Source: Juglans regia (Eukaryota; Streptophyta; Magnoliopsida; Fagales; Juglandaceae). From it: a stretch of 64,000 bases of DNA. The stretch is taken from contig NC_049909.1 in assembly GCF_001411555.2 (NCBI RefSeq), positions 17,284,623-17,348,622 of the forward strand, given 5' to 3'. The position numbers and the translations under genes are program-made. The notes under the pieces are model-generated. The model saw only the letters and a program-made list of their open reading frames with translations. It was not told the DNA's origin and searched no databases. Of this stretch, positions 21,013 through 34,828 are shown piece after piece (the first letter of the stretch is position 1; each line of letters starts with the position of its first letter).

Positions 21013-23185
21013 AGAGTAAACAGGGAGCTTGCAGAATTCAATGTGCCCCCCCAGCTTCAATATATATTTCTTAAGGGTGAAATATTTCATATAAATGCAT
21101 GTAGTGCCACTCAAACGAGAGTCAGCTGAGACCATTCTTTAATTTGTTAACATCAAATTCTAAAATAGTCTAACTCGTTTCATAAATTTTTCGAGCCAAT
21201 TATCAAATAAATAGATTCCACTTGGTCCATAAAATATTAACTAGATTTAACCATATTATCAAACTCAATAAAAATCCATATTCCATCATAACAAACTTTT
21301 GGGTTCGTGGCCTATTCAAAATTACACGTTAAATTTCAAATGGGCTTCCCATAAATATTAATCTCAATAAATTAATAGTTTTGTGGGTTTGGGCCTGGCC
21401 CCGGGTGTTACATCCTCCCCTTTTAAAGAAATTTCGTCCTCAAAATTTTCTGCAACTAAAACAAAGTCTAAAATACTTATCCCTCACATCTATTACATGC
21501 CTATTTTAATCATCGATCATTATGTCAAACATAATATTCCAAGATTCTAACCTTCCAATATTTTCGCCCGGTGCCTTTATTACCTCAAGATCTTCTTGGC
21601 AAACACATTCACGCGGATAGCATCGATCGTCATACACTCCAGGGTCCAGTTCAAGTCCATAAATGTAAACATCAACATTGGAATTAAAAGCCTAATAATA
21701 ATTCACCCCAAATTATTAGCTTGATTTCATATAAACTATTAATTAGAATGCGCCAAATAATATAGTAATCTCATACAAAAAGAGAATAAAATTCTCCAAG
21801 TTTCAGGGTCCTTAATCTCACACTCTATTCATGAAAGTATCCAATTTGTGGGCTCTAAGAATTTATTGTTCCTCATAATCATCAAAAATTGAAAATCCAT
21901 GGGCACCAGATTTAAGTTCTAAATGATCTCATGCCAGCTAATTTCGAAACCATCACGAAGTTTACTTCCGACCCATCATGCCAAGCTTCCATTACACACA
22001 CTAACAAATTCACCACTACTTCCTCAATCTCATATTTACATCACCACTACGTCTGTTATCCTTTACCTCAGGTCCCAAAAATCTCTCGTTCTAATAATTC
22101 TCACAAAGTGTACTCTTGAACCATCATATTATAAAAATAAATCCAAGCTTTTGTTCCGCACTTTAATAACTTTGCCAAAATGTCTAAAACTATGAGTCTA
22201 ATCTATTTTAGTACCTACCAAGATGACTCTTACCACACTTTTATAATAAACTGACTTCTTGTCTCCCAAATCCATTCTCAACCACTTATACTCTTAAATA
22301 CTCTCTTTCCTTCTCAACTGCAATCAATAACCTTTAAGTACACATTTATGTCTTATGACCTCATACCACTACCCATGCATCCAAAGCGTACCAACTTGCA
22401 TAAAACAAATATAACCGTATCAATGGGGTAAAATTTGATGCTAACAAGAGTAATCTAAAAGAGTCCACCCTCAACATCTTTACCATCCTTTTACTTTGGA
22501 GTGATCCGAGATCTAAGAAACCCATACACAGTCAAGCTCATGGGGTAGATAAAGTCGAGTTGTCATAATGGAGTGGTTGGAAGCCAAAGATGAGGCCGTG
22601 AAATTTGAAATTTTCTCATATGCATCCAATCGGTGTGAGAAAATTGATATAATAAATGAAATCGCATTTAGGCACTAATGGTTTGCTCTGCCGGGTGACT
22701 ATGGAAGTAATTGATTCGCAGCTAGAATGGGAAGGTCACAATGAAGCAGTTGGATTCAAGGTCAGTCCTTCTATTAAAATCTCATAAATAAAGTTCTAAC
22801 ATCTTGACAAAAACAGCCCCAAAATATTGTTGTTGGAACACTAATTGAGTTGCCAAGAATATTTCATGAAGTTGGACAAAGAGATTGGCTGTTGGCCTAA
22901 CAAAAATAAATAAATGATGTATATGTTCTTTTTTGTTTTGGTCCTCAAAGTCCAACTCTAAAAAGATTTACGAAATGATTATTTTCCTTCATATCAAACA
23001 CCAAAAAGGATTTTTTTTTTTTAAAATTTAAGAAAACGACTTAGAAACTTCTAAAAAATGGGCTAAGAACAAAAATAAGTCATACCATACAATACATTTT
23101 TGTTAGAACAAAAATGCAACCAACAAGCTATACTCAAATGCCCATCACCTCATTTCTAACTTGCATTTTTTATAGCGGCAACTAA

Positions 23186-25151
23186 TTTAACGCCCCGTAC
23201 TTGGAGGTCCGGATAGTTAACTCTTGTAATCTAAAATTATCTCACATAACATATTTATATATTCCAAATTTCCCATAAAATGCAAATTCATTTATTCAAC
23301 CCAAATATATATGTTCATTCACCAGGACACCAAATAATTACCTCAATGGAATAACTTAAATACAACATAATGTCTCATAAATATCCATAACTCAAAGTAT
23401 CAAAATAACATAAAATCATAAACCTATTAATTAAGACTCTCCAATAAATACTTGTACCCCTTTGACACTTAGTCCTTTATGATCATTAAACCTTACTAAC
23501 ACTTTCTACTCTTGACTTCCAGCTGAGGCATAAAAATTATCTGAAAAAAATATTGTGAAGATAAGGGGTAAGCTATCAAAAACTTAGTAAACAGAGAACA
23601 TATACTAGTATGTAAATATGAGTATTTTCAGAATTCAGAATGTAGAATCAGAAACATTTGCTTTCAGAATGCAAAATCAAAATATGTTACCAAAAATATC
23701 AGAGTGAAACTTTCAAGAAACATTCTTATTCAAAAATCATTTGACTTATCAAAATTTGAGACCTCATCTTCATCATATTTGAGCATCACATTGGAACAGA
23801 TACCATGTTTAACTCTCGTGGTAGGTTTATAAACCACAATTATAACCCGTGGAATGATTGTATGCCACTATTATCACTCGTGGCTGGGCCATATACCATG
23901 TTTAACCCCCGTAGTAGGGTTATAAACCACAATTATAATCTGTGGAAAGGTTGCATGCCACTATTATCACACGTGACTAGGCCGTATGTCACTTTATCAC
24001 CCGTGACTAGGCCGTATGCCACTATTATTACCCATGGTTGGGTCGTATGCCACTATTATCACCCTTGGCGGGGCCGTATCTAAACAGAACAAAAACATCA
24101 TAATCAGACTTTAATTAGAATACAGCTTCAGAAAATCATACCAAGGTTTTCAAATGCCACAATATATCAAAACAGAGTACTGAACAAATTCAAATCATTT
24201 CACATCTTGGAAAAAAAATTCAGAACATTTTCATATCAGATGCAAAAATTATCAAATTTTCATATTCGCTCGTTTTTCTCAATTCAGAAAACAGAATGCA
24301 CAACATTAGTTCATGTATACACCAGTCATGAAAAAAATATTATTCTCTTTCATACGCATCTCATGAGTAATGCAAAACTGCAAAACAAATAATTGAGATT
24401 ATTTTCACATTTCTTTTCAAAAACATATCATGCACATTTTCATAAACCAACCTCAGTTCATTTTCTTTTATGTAAAGTCTAGCATAGAAACTCCGCTTAC
24501 CTGGACTTCTTTACTTTTCTGAATTTTTTCACAATAGTGCCAAACGAATATCAATCGTCACCTATAAAATACACACGTAATTTAAATATCTAATTAAACA
24601 CATAATTTGATATTCAAGCCTAAAATACTAAAAATGACCTATTTTCTAGAAAATATCTAAAAACTCGTAATCCTACAATATCATTACTTCACGAATTAAT
24701 TGATATCCAATTAATTTCCCTGTCTAATTCTAAATTATTACTGTACCCTAAAGTGTAAGGCTAACCCATTTACTCAATTAAAAATAAGCACATGTAAAAC
24801 TTAATCCCAACTCAACACAAGTCTATTTTAAAAATTAAGCCCCCACACGATACTATAGTAGTGTTTCGTAACAATTACTATCAAACCCAACATCCGACCA
24901 AGACCCACTTGAATGAAATAACCCAATCTATCATGACTTACAAATAAAGGGTAGGGATGTAAAAGGAAAACTTGAATATTTGGCTAGAGGCTACATGTGA
25001 TCTTACAAAAGTTATAGAAAAAGAAGAAAACAAGTTTCAGAGGGCTACCGTGAGGGAGGTAACATGCGAGATACTCACCGAGAGAGATGGAGGGGTGCAA
25101 CAAGGCAGTGAGTTGATGGAAGTCAACGATGGTAAGCACGATGGCTGGGCA

Positions 25152-25201
<50 letters not shown>

Positions 25202-26383
25202 ATCGAGAGTGATAGAAAGACGGAAATGAGACTGTGGGAGGATCGACATGGGCTTATCGGATCGGCAAGGGGTGACTAGAGGTGGCACGGGCTGCAATTT
25301 CTGTGGCTTTTCTTGGTGGTTCCCGCTTGAGGCTGAGCAACAAGTAGTGGTGATGTGGCTCACCATGGAAGAAAACGGGTGCCCTGTTTTTGTTGGAGAA
25401 ACGTAGTCTTTTCATGGTGGTGCAACTGGGTGGTGTATTGGTCTACAGGGAGGGGTCTCATGGTGGTAGCGTGGTGGTGTAGGGCAAAGGCTTGAGGGCA
25501 ATTTGAGGTGGCTTCCGTTTGGGGTTGTTGTCTTGTGATATAAAGTCTGAGTGTGGGCTAGGCAATGGACTACTACACGATGGTTTTGAGTGGAGGGAGG
25601 GCTCATGGTGTGGAGGAAAGGTGGGCCTAGAAGGTACAACTGAGTGGGCTGTCGGTTGAGTGGTTCCGTGCGTTAAGTTGGACGATGGCTTGGTAGTTGC
25701 AATCTTTGCGCAGAGCTGAGTAGCGGCTACCCTTCGGTGGTGGTGGTGCAGGGACGACGACTGGGAGCAGCTTAGCTTTGGAGTGTGGCTTGCAGCAGTA
25801 ACAAGGGCTTAGGCAGTTTCTCTATGCAGTAGAGAAATACGTGTGTATATATATAGACAGATAGGTGATGGTAAAACCCTAAAGAAAAATGGGAGGAAGA
25901 AACGTGCATGGGAGACGTGCTTGGGCGTGGGACTGATCCCTGTGTTCTCACGGGCTTAGGTTTCTTGGACCCATTTCAAAATCTTTGGCCCACGTATCGG
26001 ACAATGTATGAGTTAAAAAATTGGGCTGGTTAGGCCAGTCCAAAAGTCTCTTTGGTTTGTCTAAAATTTTCTGAATCAAGTATTTAATAAATATTAATGT
26101 GTCAACTCAAATTCTAAACTAACCAAATCTCATCTCGTAAATTTTTCAGGCCAATTCCAAAATAAAAAGATCCCACTTGGTCCCTTAAATAATTTTAACC
26201 TAATGATCAAGCTCAATACAAATTCATATACTGCTGAAATAAATGTTGGGCCTGTAGCCTACTCTAAAATTGCTCATTAAATCTCAAATGGGCCTTTCAT
26301 ATGTATTAAACCCAAAATAAAATTAAAAAAAAAAAATAGAACCTACGGTTAGCTTGAGCTTGGTACTTGGCTTGGGTGTTACA
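23186..26383 (-). mobile_element. Solo LTR (Ty3/gypsy, 3198 bp)
   Basis: Termini TTTAACGCCCCG and TTGGGTGTTACA are the inverted TGTAAC-type LTR ends, the first with a G-to-T change. The 5-bp flanks are identical: ACTAA at 23181-23185 and 26384-26388. Removing the LTR and one ACTAA restores colinearity with region A (CAACTAAAATCA). Inside are a CCGTGG minisatellite (23800-24085), a GA microsatellite (25156-25199) and a G-rich stretch (25100-25850). It has no internal region, as expected from LTR-LTR recombination. Confidence 0.88.
25156..25199. repeat. (GA)n microsatellite
   Basis: A pure GA tract of about 44 bp inside the solo LTR. Confidence 0.95.
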
Positions 26384-26990
26384 ACTAAAATCATTATCAA
26401 TCATCGTTATAGTCCATTAGAATCACAACTGAAGTTTTGACTTAGATATAAACTTGTCTACCCAATCCTACTCTCAAACTAAGTTGATCACATTCTACAC
26501 CAGAAACTTTGTTTGTTATACCTATATCCTTTCCAATAGTTTGTTATACCTATATCCTTAGATCCAATAATACTCATTTGCCCAAAAATCTACATAGTCT
26601 ATATCCAAGTCTAAAAATAATAGTGCTTACGGCCTGCAGAATTTATAACCTAAGATTCGATCAAACGTAGGTATTAAAATCTACATAATCAATAACCTCA
26701 GGCTTCAAAATCACGTATCAAAGTTTTTGGTTTCTATAACCTTTAATCCGATAAACCATAGTCTGCGAAAATCTAAATCCACAAATCTTATAAAAATCAT
26801 TCTCCTAAAGTTCACTGAATGTATAACCTTAAATATCGAATGAATTATTTCTTAAAATCTACATAGTCCAAATCTCAAACCTTATCGAGATCACTTCTTA
26901 AAGTCAGTGGAATCTAAAACAATAAATCTCTTAAATGTCATTTATTAAAGTTTGCAAAATCTACAACCTCAATCGACCAACTCATATACT

Positions 26991-27668
26991 TAGAGGTGTA
27001 AATTTAAACCGGAAAACCGGACTAGTTGGTCCGGCTTTGAACCGATCTGGTCCGGTCCGGAATCGCTTCCTATATTATGAAAACTGGCCGGAACCGGACC
27101 GGACCGGTTGGAAAATATATATATATATAAATTAATTTTATATATTATACAAAATATTTATATATATAAGTTATATATATAATATATAATAATATATTAA
27201 ATTTTTATATATAATATATAATTATATATCATATATGAAATAATTTCATATTATAATTTATAAATTATAACATAAAATGTTAATCTTAAATATGAACATT
27301 TGTAATTTGTTTGATCATATGTTATTAATATAATTATATATAAGATAATGTTATTATAATTTATAAAATAAAAGTTTAATCTTAAAAATGAAAATTTAAT
27401 TGATCATATACTTTAAACATAATATATATATATATATATATTAAATTATTAATAATATTTTATCATAAGAAGTAACATTTTATTATATGTTTTTTATATT
27501 TTAAAAAAACTGAAAAACCGGACTGGACAAGAAACCGGTAAAACCGGATGTACCAGTTTAGGAGGGTAACCGGGGCGTAATCAGTTTTAAAAATGAAAAA
27601 CTGGTACATACCAATTCAGTCCTAGATTTTGTCCAAAACCGGACCGGACCGGACCGGTTACACCCATA
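26991..27668. mobile_element. Non-autonomous hAT element with ACCGG subterminal repeats (copy 1)
   Basis: 678 bp; ends TAGAGGTGTAAATTTAAACC and GGTTACACCCATA. Perfect 8-bp target duplication CATATACT (26983-26990, 27669-27676). Runs of CCGGACCGG lie near both ends, with an AT-rich centre. It shares its whole architecture with 39996-40714. Confidence 0.9.
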
Positions 27669-27689
27669 CATATACTAAAGTCTATATAG

Positions 27690-28473
27690 TGTCATGATTG
27701 TTACTGGGCGTGGAGATGGACCCAAGCGACAAAGGTGCTGCGGCTTGGACCACGACCTTCTGTACGCAGGACTTCTAGGCAACATGTGTAGCTTGGCAGT
27801 GCATGGTGGCTGAGCAAAGGAAGGAGGTTGCAACAGTGTGGTCTACTTGGAGTCTGTTGTTTCATGCTATAGGGGGCTGAGGGAAGACTGTGAGTGCAAA
27901 GTCATTTGACATGGGTCTTCGTGGTGGGAGAAACCATTGTGTGTGAAGTGTGATCTAAGTGTATGGTTATGTATATATACAAGTTATTGGAAACCATAAT
28001 GAAAGAAAAAGGGGGAAATCAACGTGCATGGAGTTATGCACGTGTCTAAGGCAGTTCTTTTGGGCTTAGCTTTTGGGTTTTGGGTCCATTTCAAAACATT
28101 TGGGCCAACATCTTGGTGGTGTATAAACTTAATAAATGGGTTTGGCCGGTTAAAGCAATCTGAATAATCTCTTTGACTTGTTCGTGTTTTCTTAAACACT
28201 AATAGGTCTCGACTCAAATTCTAAAATAGCCCAACTTGTTTCATAAATTTTTAAAGGCAATTACAAAATAAATAGATTCCACTCGGTCCATAAAATATTA
28301 ATTGGATTTAACAAAATTATCAAACCCAATAAAAATCCGTATTCCATTATAACAAATCTTTGGGTCCGTGACCTATTCAAAATTACTGGTTAAATCTTAA
28401 ATGGGTATCCCCTAAATATTAATTTTAATAAATTAATAGTTTCATGGGCTTGGGCCTAGGCTCGGGTGTTACA
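27690..28473 (-). repeat. Truncated gypsy 5' LTR
   Basis: On the minus strand it begins TGTAACACCCGAGCC at 28473. The block 28024-28473 matches the LTR piece at 19690-21412. 27690-27960 resembles the G-rich middle of the solo LTR. The remaining left half is missing. Confidence 0.65.
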
Positions 28474-28558
28474 CACACAAACAGAAATCTACTAAAAAAT
28501 AAGAAAAAACACAAACAGAGACAAATAGCAAGATTGAGAGTTAGAGAAATAGAAGGAA

Positions 28559-28984
28559 ATGATGGGTCTGGGAATTGTTATCAGAGACTGTGAATGGGAT
28601 TTGCAACCTGTTCCGATTACTCCAAGGGAATGTGTTAACTCAGTGTTTCTAGCAGAAAGCAATACCCTTCTAAGAGCTATGGGACTTTGCCAAGACTTGG
28701 GTTTCAATCTGGTTGAATTTGAAGGTGATGCTAAGGTAGTTATTGATGCTGTTAAGTCTAATTCAGATGATAATTCATGGTTGGGGAAAGTAAAAGATGA
28801 TATTTAGCCGATGATGGGAAGATACCCTTCATGGTGGCTTTCTTTTATTCACAGATCTGGCAACAAGGCTGCTCATGTGGCTACTAAATTGGCTATGAGA
28901 ATAGATTTTGAGAGGGTATGGTTAAATGAGGTGCCTTCAGAGTTTTGGTCTATTGTTTTGAAAGACAAATTATGTATTGGATAA
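28559..28984 (+). pseudogene. RNase H-like domain fragment of a non-LTR retrotransposon
   Basis: The frame reads GLGIVIRDCEWDLQP, ECVNSVFLAESNTLLRA, LVEFEGDAKVVIDAVK, then after a TAG stop at 28805-28807 WWLSFIHRSGNKAAHVATKLA. This is the plant RVT_3/RNase H-like pattern (AE-ALxxAL, ExD, HxxNxxAHxLA). The segment interrupts an array block otherwise continuous from about 28540 to 29005. Confidence 0.7.
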
Positions 28985-29337
28985 TGCTTATGAAATGAAG
29001 TAATAAACAGAACCTTTGCATGATTATAGAAATGTACAACTTCAGCCAATACCACACAAAAACGCTAGCACGTACTCGCAAACAAACTCTCACGCACCCG
29101 CACCTACACACACGCCACAATACCAAGCACACACATACACACCTAGACACACGCACGTAAAACACTACACACACGAAGCACCCAAATAACTCGCACGCGC
29201 ACGCATACTTGCATACACACTCACGAACAAGCGGACGTACGTACCTGCACATCCAAACAAACAATCACACACGCACATATGCATTAACATGCACGCACAT
29301 CTGCATACACCCAAACACACACATGCACACCTGCACA

Positions 29338-32300
29338 TAGGGGTGTACATAAACCAGCCAGACCAATCGTCGTCGACGGAGACCGACCGTTGGATTTAGG
29401 ACCTGCCGAAATCGGTACAAAACCGATTGGCCGGCGAGAGAAAATTAGCAAAATCGACGTCGGCCGTTCGGTCTCCGATTCAGGCCCGATCTAAATCGAA
29501 GAACCGACCGACGTATTCTATATATATTTTATATATATTTCTTGAAACGGCGTCGTTTTGATCTTAACCCTTGGAAAAAAAAATAAACGAAATGATGCTG
29601 TTTGGTCATCGTTTTTTGGTAGGGTTATGAATTGTTTGAATCCCTCACCCCTTCTTCCTTCTTCGTCGTGCTCACTCTCCTCCCTCCTCACTCATCTCCC
29701 AGACTCCCTCTCCCTCTAATGACCTCAATCCTCTCCCTCTCCCTCTTAGTGCTTCGCTCTCACTCTCAGACTCTCTCCTCTCGCATCACCGACGATTCAC
29801 ACACCCCACAACCCTATCTCCTCTCCCAGTTGGCCAGTTCTCCCATCTCCTCTCTCCCCCGCGTCTGACGCCATGCAATGCCAGTTCCCTTCATCCCGAA
29901 TCCCCACTGTGAGTTTTCTAATTTTCTTTGTATTTTATGTTTTTGCTGGGTCCAATTTTTTTATTTGTCAATTTCTCCGTTCTTATGCATTTTTTATAAG
30001 ATTGACAAAATGTCAAAATGAGACTGAGGAGAATTTCTTTGCTTTGCTTTGATGAGCTTTGGAATCTTGGACATTCGAGTCTCTGTTCTTACAGTAAATG
30101 AGACTATGGCATTGGATAATGGATATTCAAGTCTCTGTTTTTGCCCTTACTTATAGTAAATGAGCACTGGGCGAGTCTCCCTTTTTGCATAAATCCCATG
30201 AAGCATTGTGTGTCATAATTTGTGTGAAATAGTTTGATAAATTATGTGTGATAAATTACATGAAGCATTGATGAAAGATGAGTAAACTAAACTTAGATTA
30301 GAGTCTTAGACTTATGATGTTTGCCATATTGCAAAGTAGTTGTTGTGTAATACTAATCACTGTAATGTATTGTCACGTGTATTATTTATGTTTTATTTTA
30401 TAAATTAGATAGATTCTTCATCGACTCCGATTGATATTAATGCATCAAATCCAACCATTAACTTGGGATATGATTTGAGCGAGACTCTGTCATCAAAATC
30501 AGGTAGTGCCCCTACTAGTAGTACTTATCCATTACATAAGAAACAAAAAGAGAATGATTCATCGATTGTTTGGAACCATTTTACGAAGGTGGATGGTTGT
30601 CCTATAGATGATCCGAAAACTAAATATAATTATTGTGGCAAGACATACGCTTGCCACTCAAAGAAGAATAAAACTTTAACAATGTAAAACCATTTGCTTT
30701 CATGTCCTAAAAATCCTCATAAATGTGGGCCTTTGGATACGTACCAAAAAATATTGACAGATAAGGCAACACCTGAGGAGGGGGTTGGAGAAAGTGATTG
30801 TATATTAAGAAGTCTTGTAACCCACAAATATAGTAAAGAGGCTGTGAGATGGGCGATTGCAGAGATGGTAATTATTTATGAGTTGCCATTTAAAGTTGTT
30901 GAAGGACAGATATTTAGAAAAGTGTGTTGGTCTCTTGAACCTCTGTTTAAAGTGTCATGTCATGTCACAGTTGCAAGAGATTGCATTAAATTGTATGAAT
31001 TAGAAAAAGGAAAACTTAAAAAAATGTTCAAAGATGATGACATGAGGATTTCATTGACAATTGATACGTGGACATTTGTACAGAATTTGAATTATATGTG
31101 TCTAACAACACACTTCATTGATAAAGATTGGAAATTGAAGAAAAAAATATTAACTTTTGTTTAATCCCTAATCATTGAGTGGATACTATTGGAAGATATG
31201 TTGAGTCATGCTTGCTTGATTTGGATATTAATAGAATATTTACTATGACTGTTGATAATGCAAGTTTAAATGATACTGCAATTTCATATTTCAAACAGTT
31301 TTTTGCTAAAAATTTGTTGAGAGGTAAGTATATGCACATGAGATGTTGTGCTCATATATTGAATCTTATTATGAATGAGGGTTTGAAGGAGTGCAATGAC
31401 ACTATCACAATTATTAGAAATGCAGTTAGATATGTGCGTTCATCCCCTGCAAGATTAGATAAGTTTAAGAGATGTGCAGAAAAGAAAAAATTGAATGTAA
31501 AAAAATGTTGTGTCTTGATGTACAGACACGATGAAACTCAATTTATATGATGTTTGAGGCGGCTGAGAAGTTTGAGAAGGCTTTTAGGTAGATGGGGGGG
31601 AGTGAAGATTATAATTACCTTTCTTACTTTGGGTCTAAGCACATGGGGCCTCGGGGAGTGGGAGACAATGTGGATTTTTATTAAGTTTTTTTAAATGTTT
31701 TATGATGCCACGAATAGATTTTTATATGTAACAGTCAATACCAGTTTTCTAGATATTTATGATCTCCAAAATGGGTTGATTATGTTGAGTGAGAGTCCTA
31801 ATAGTTGCTTGAGAAGTATGGCCATAAATATGAGAACAAAATATGATAAGTATTAGGGGTCGTTAGACAGGATGAACTTGTTCATATTAATTACAGTTGT
31901 ACTTGATCCACAAAACAAGTTAGAACTTCTTACTTTCCACTTGAGTAAAGTTCATGATGAATTTCGTGCTAAGGAGTTAGTGTCGACTGTGGAACAGGTA
32001 TTGAGAGATTTGTATGTAGAGTATAATACGAAATTCGGTTCCACCACAAGTACCCAAGAGCATGAACCTCTTCCGACATCTAAAACTTGAATAATGGTGA
32101 TGACAAGCATGAGACCAAATGGTTCTAGGAGTGGTATAAAACATCTTCCGCCATAAGATCTAATATTATCAAAATAGCAGTGGATCGATATTTATCAAAT
32201 AGATGCAAGGCACTCTCCACATCGTTTGACTTGTTGATTTGGTGGAAAATTATTGAGGCTAACTATCATATTCTCGTGAGGATTGCACAAGACATATTGG

Positions 32301-33171
32301 CCATGCATGTTTCCATAATTGCGTCCAAGTTAGCAATTAGTACATGAGGTCGCGTGCTTGATCCTTTTTGGAGTTCATTAACTCCGATAACCGTTAAGGT
32401 ACTTATTTATACTCAAAATTGGTTAAGGAATCTAGAAACAACCATTGATATTCGGGAGGCTATGGATAATGTGGAGAGTTTCATAGTAGAATCAAGTAAT
32501 ATTTTCTTTATTTTCATTGTAATTTAATTTTAGTATTTCTTATAATCTAAATTCACTAACATTTGATGTTTTATTCTTATTATTAATAATTATTAATATT
32601 TGTATATAGAGTTGGGCGCACATAATTAAACATGACAACTATTGAAGATCGAAGATTGAAGGCTTGAAGTAACAAATATGAAGATCACTCTCAATTTGTT
32701 GTCATTTATTTATGTTATATTTTGTAGTTGCATTTTGCTATGTGTAAGACAATTTTTTTTATTTTTTATTTGTAATATGTATTATGTAATACTAAATATC
32801 AAGTGAAGTTATTTTTTTTTAATTATGTAATAAGTAATAAGTAATATAATTAGTAAATAGTAGAAAATTATAAATGACATTACTATTAAAATGAAATCAA
32901 CTCAAAAAAAGCTCAAAAAGAACTTGGATAATAAATTGAGAAAAAAAAAACCCAAAACAAATGTTGAATGGGCCCAATTGGGCAAGAACAAACCCCCAAA
33001 AAATGGCCCAAGAAAAAGCCCAAACCGATCGGTAACCAGCCGTCCCGATTCCGGCCGATTTCACCCCTCAACACCGGTCAGTTTTGGCCAATTTTCTCCT
33101 CCAAAATGAGGTGATCAGTCGGTTTCGATTTTTGCACAAAACTGAACCAAGTTAGTCGATTTTCAACCCTA
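29338..33171 (+). mobile_element. hAT transposon with a degenerate transposase
   Basis: 3834 bp; termini TAGGGGTGTACA and the complement of TAGGGTTGAAAA. Perfect 8-bp target duplication CCTGCACA (29330-29337, 33172-33179), itself array sequence. Subterminal regions (29360-29520, 33010-33165) are rich in CCGACCG/CCGATTGG words. A CT-rich, leader-like stretch (29640-29870) precedes the transposase exon. Confidence 0.9.
30409..32480 (+). pseudogene. hAT transposase (ZBED/RICESLEEPER-like), broken
   Basis: Domains in order: a BED zinc finger (SIVWNHFTKV, then KYNYCGKTYACHSKK, with one expected Cys replaced by Tyr and a TAA inside the finger at about 30686). Next is the transposase core (ISLTIDTWTFVQNLNYMCLT, HFIDKDWKLKKKI; then DTIGRYVESCLLD, FTMTVDNASLNDTA, HMRCCAHILNLIMNEGLK, VRYVRSSPARLDKFKRC). 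A DUF4413-like part follows (RMNLFILITVVLDPQNK), then a hAT C-terminal dimerisation region (LLIWWKIIEANYHILVRIAQDI). Several stops and frameshifts (about 30686, 31162, 31548, 31856, 32090, 32345) make it inactive. Confidence 0.88.
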
Positions 33172-34172
33172 CCTGCACACACACATCCAGACACAAGCAC
33201 ACATGCACTCACGCAAACAAACACACGCAAGTACCCACAAACAAACCCTTAAGCACCCGTACCTACAACCACGTACACCCACACACCCAAACACACGCAA
33301 ACCTGCACACACACCCACACACACACACACTCGGACACACCCACATCTGCAGACACACACAAGCACGACACAAAACACATGTATATACTCAAAAGCACGC
33401 ACACCAGAACACACATACACACCCCCACACTCCCAAACATGTATACAAGCAAACATGCACACAAATGCAAACACACGCATACACACCTGCACACACATCT
33501 ACATACACACGCATACACACTTGTGCACCTGCGCACACATGCATATACTCAAAAGCACGCACATCGACACACACATACATACCCTCAAACACTCAAAAGC
33601 GCGCATACCTACAAACACACCCTCATGGACCTGCAACTGCACACTCACCCAAACACATGCACGCACACATCTGCACACACACACACATTTGCATATAGCC
33701 ACACATTCAAACAGACACATGCATGCACAAATGCATACACATATACAACCATAAACCATAACACCGAAAAAAAAAAAAAAAAAAGCACTCAAGCACACTT
33801 GCGCATGATGCATGGAACCCACAAACACATTGTCACACACTCACACCAAAAAACACACCCACACACAAAACACGCATGCACGCACACCTACAAACACATA
33901 TACACCAACAAACCATAACACACGTGCACGATGCATGTACCCACCCACAACCACATCCATCCGTGCGTGCATGATAATTGCACAAACACTCACACCCACA
34001 CACCCAAGCACACGCACCCCACCCACACACCCAAACACACGCATACACGCACGCACCCACAAAACCAAACACACCCACACAAATGCAAGCACCAAACACA
34101 CGCACCCACCCGCTAACCCCGAAACTTTAACATTATAACAAAAATAAAAATAAAAAGTAGTCCAAATTATAC

Positions 34173-34267
34173 CTTATTGAAGCCATTAGGATGTTGGGCA
34201 CAACAGCTCCAACAATTAATAAGCATTCTATTAGTAATTGCAATATCTTTCTTATCGTACATATAAT
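34173..34267 (-). other. Exon-like module, beta type (copy 1)
   Basis: On the minus strand TTTCAG precedes and GTATAA follows a 95-bp block open in one frame: YMYDKKDIAITNRMLI then NCWSCCAQHPNGFNK. Function unknown. Confidence 0.45.
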
Positions 34268-34828
34268 CTGAAATCAAAGGAAAAATAATTGTCTTCAAGT
34301 AGGTTCATATATTTAAAAAACAACTCTAGGGTTGGAATACAACTAATTAAAGTTTCTGCCTTTATACAGATTCGATACAATAAACACACAGAGACAAAAA
34401 AAATAGTGAGTGAGTGAGAGAGCTGTATTGAAAAGATATAAACAGTACCATTGCATGCTTATTGAACTTCTATAACTTCAACCAAAACCATGCATGCACA
34501 TGCGGACTAAATAAACATGCCCAGACGCACACAACCCAACCCACACCCACACACCCAAACAACACACGCACGTACACACCCACATACCCAAACAAACATG
34601 CACACACGCACATCTGCGCTAACACGCACACACATTTGCACACACCAAAACACATGCATACACACCTACACACAAATGCACGCACGTACCCGCAAATAAA
34701 CCCTCAAGCACATGCACCCGCAACCACACACACCCACACATCCAAACACAAGCACACAAACATCCATGCAACCACCAAACAAACCCACACACACGCATGC
34801 ACATCTCGACACATGCATATATACAAAA

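Larger units (their letters stand above)
19690..21412 (-). repeat. Right part of a gypsy LTR, split by an insertion
   Basis: 19690-19863 and about 21150-21412 align as one block with 28024-28473 (shared GGAGTTATGCACGTGTCTAA, CCGGTTAAAGCA, TAGATTCCACT.GGTCCATAA, GGGTGTTACA). Between them about 1.28 kb is foreign. On the minus strand the block starts TGTAACACCCGGGG at 21412, directly after the pol-end/polypurine tract of internal region B. Confidence 0.7.
21413..27689 (-). mobile_element. Ty3/gypsy internal region B, split by a solo LTR and a hAT element
   Basis: 21413-23185 plus 26389-26990 and 27669-27689 are colinear with internal region A. The pol-end at 21421-21455 (CTTTAAAAGAAATTT-type words) is better preserved than in A. 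No coding domains remain. The right side breaks off (…AAAGTCTATATAGTG) about 155 bp before the expected primer-binding site and joins directly to mid-LTR sequence, so the 5' end is deleted. Confidence 0.7.
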
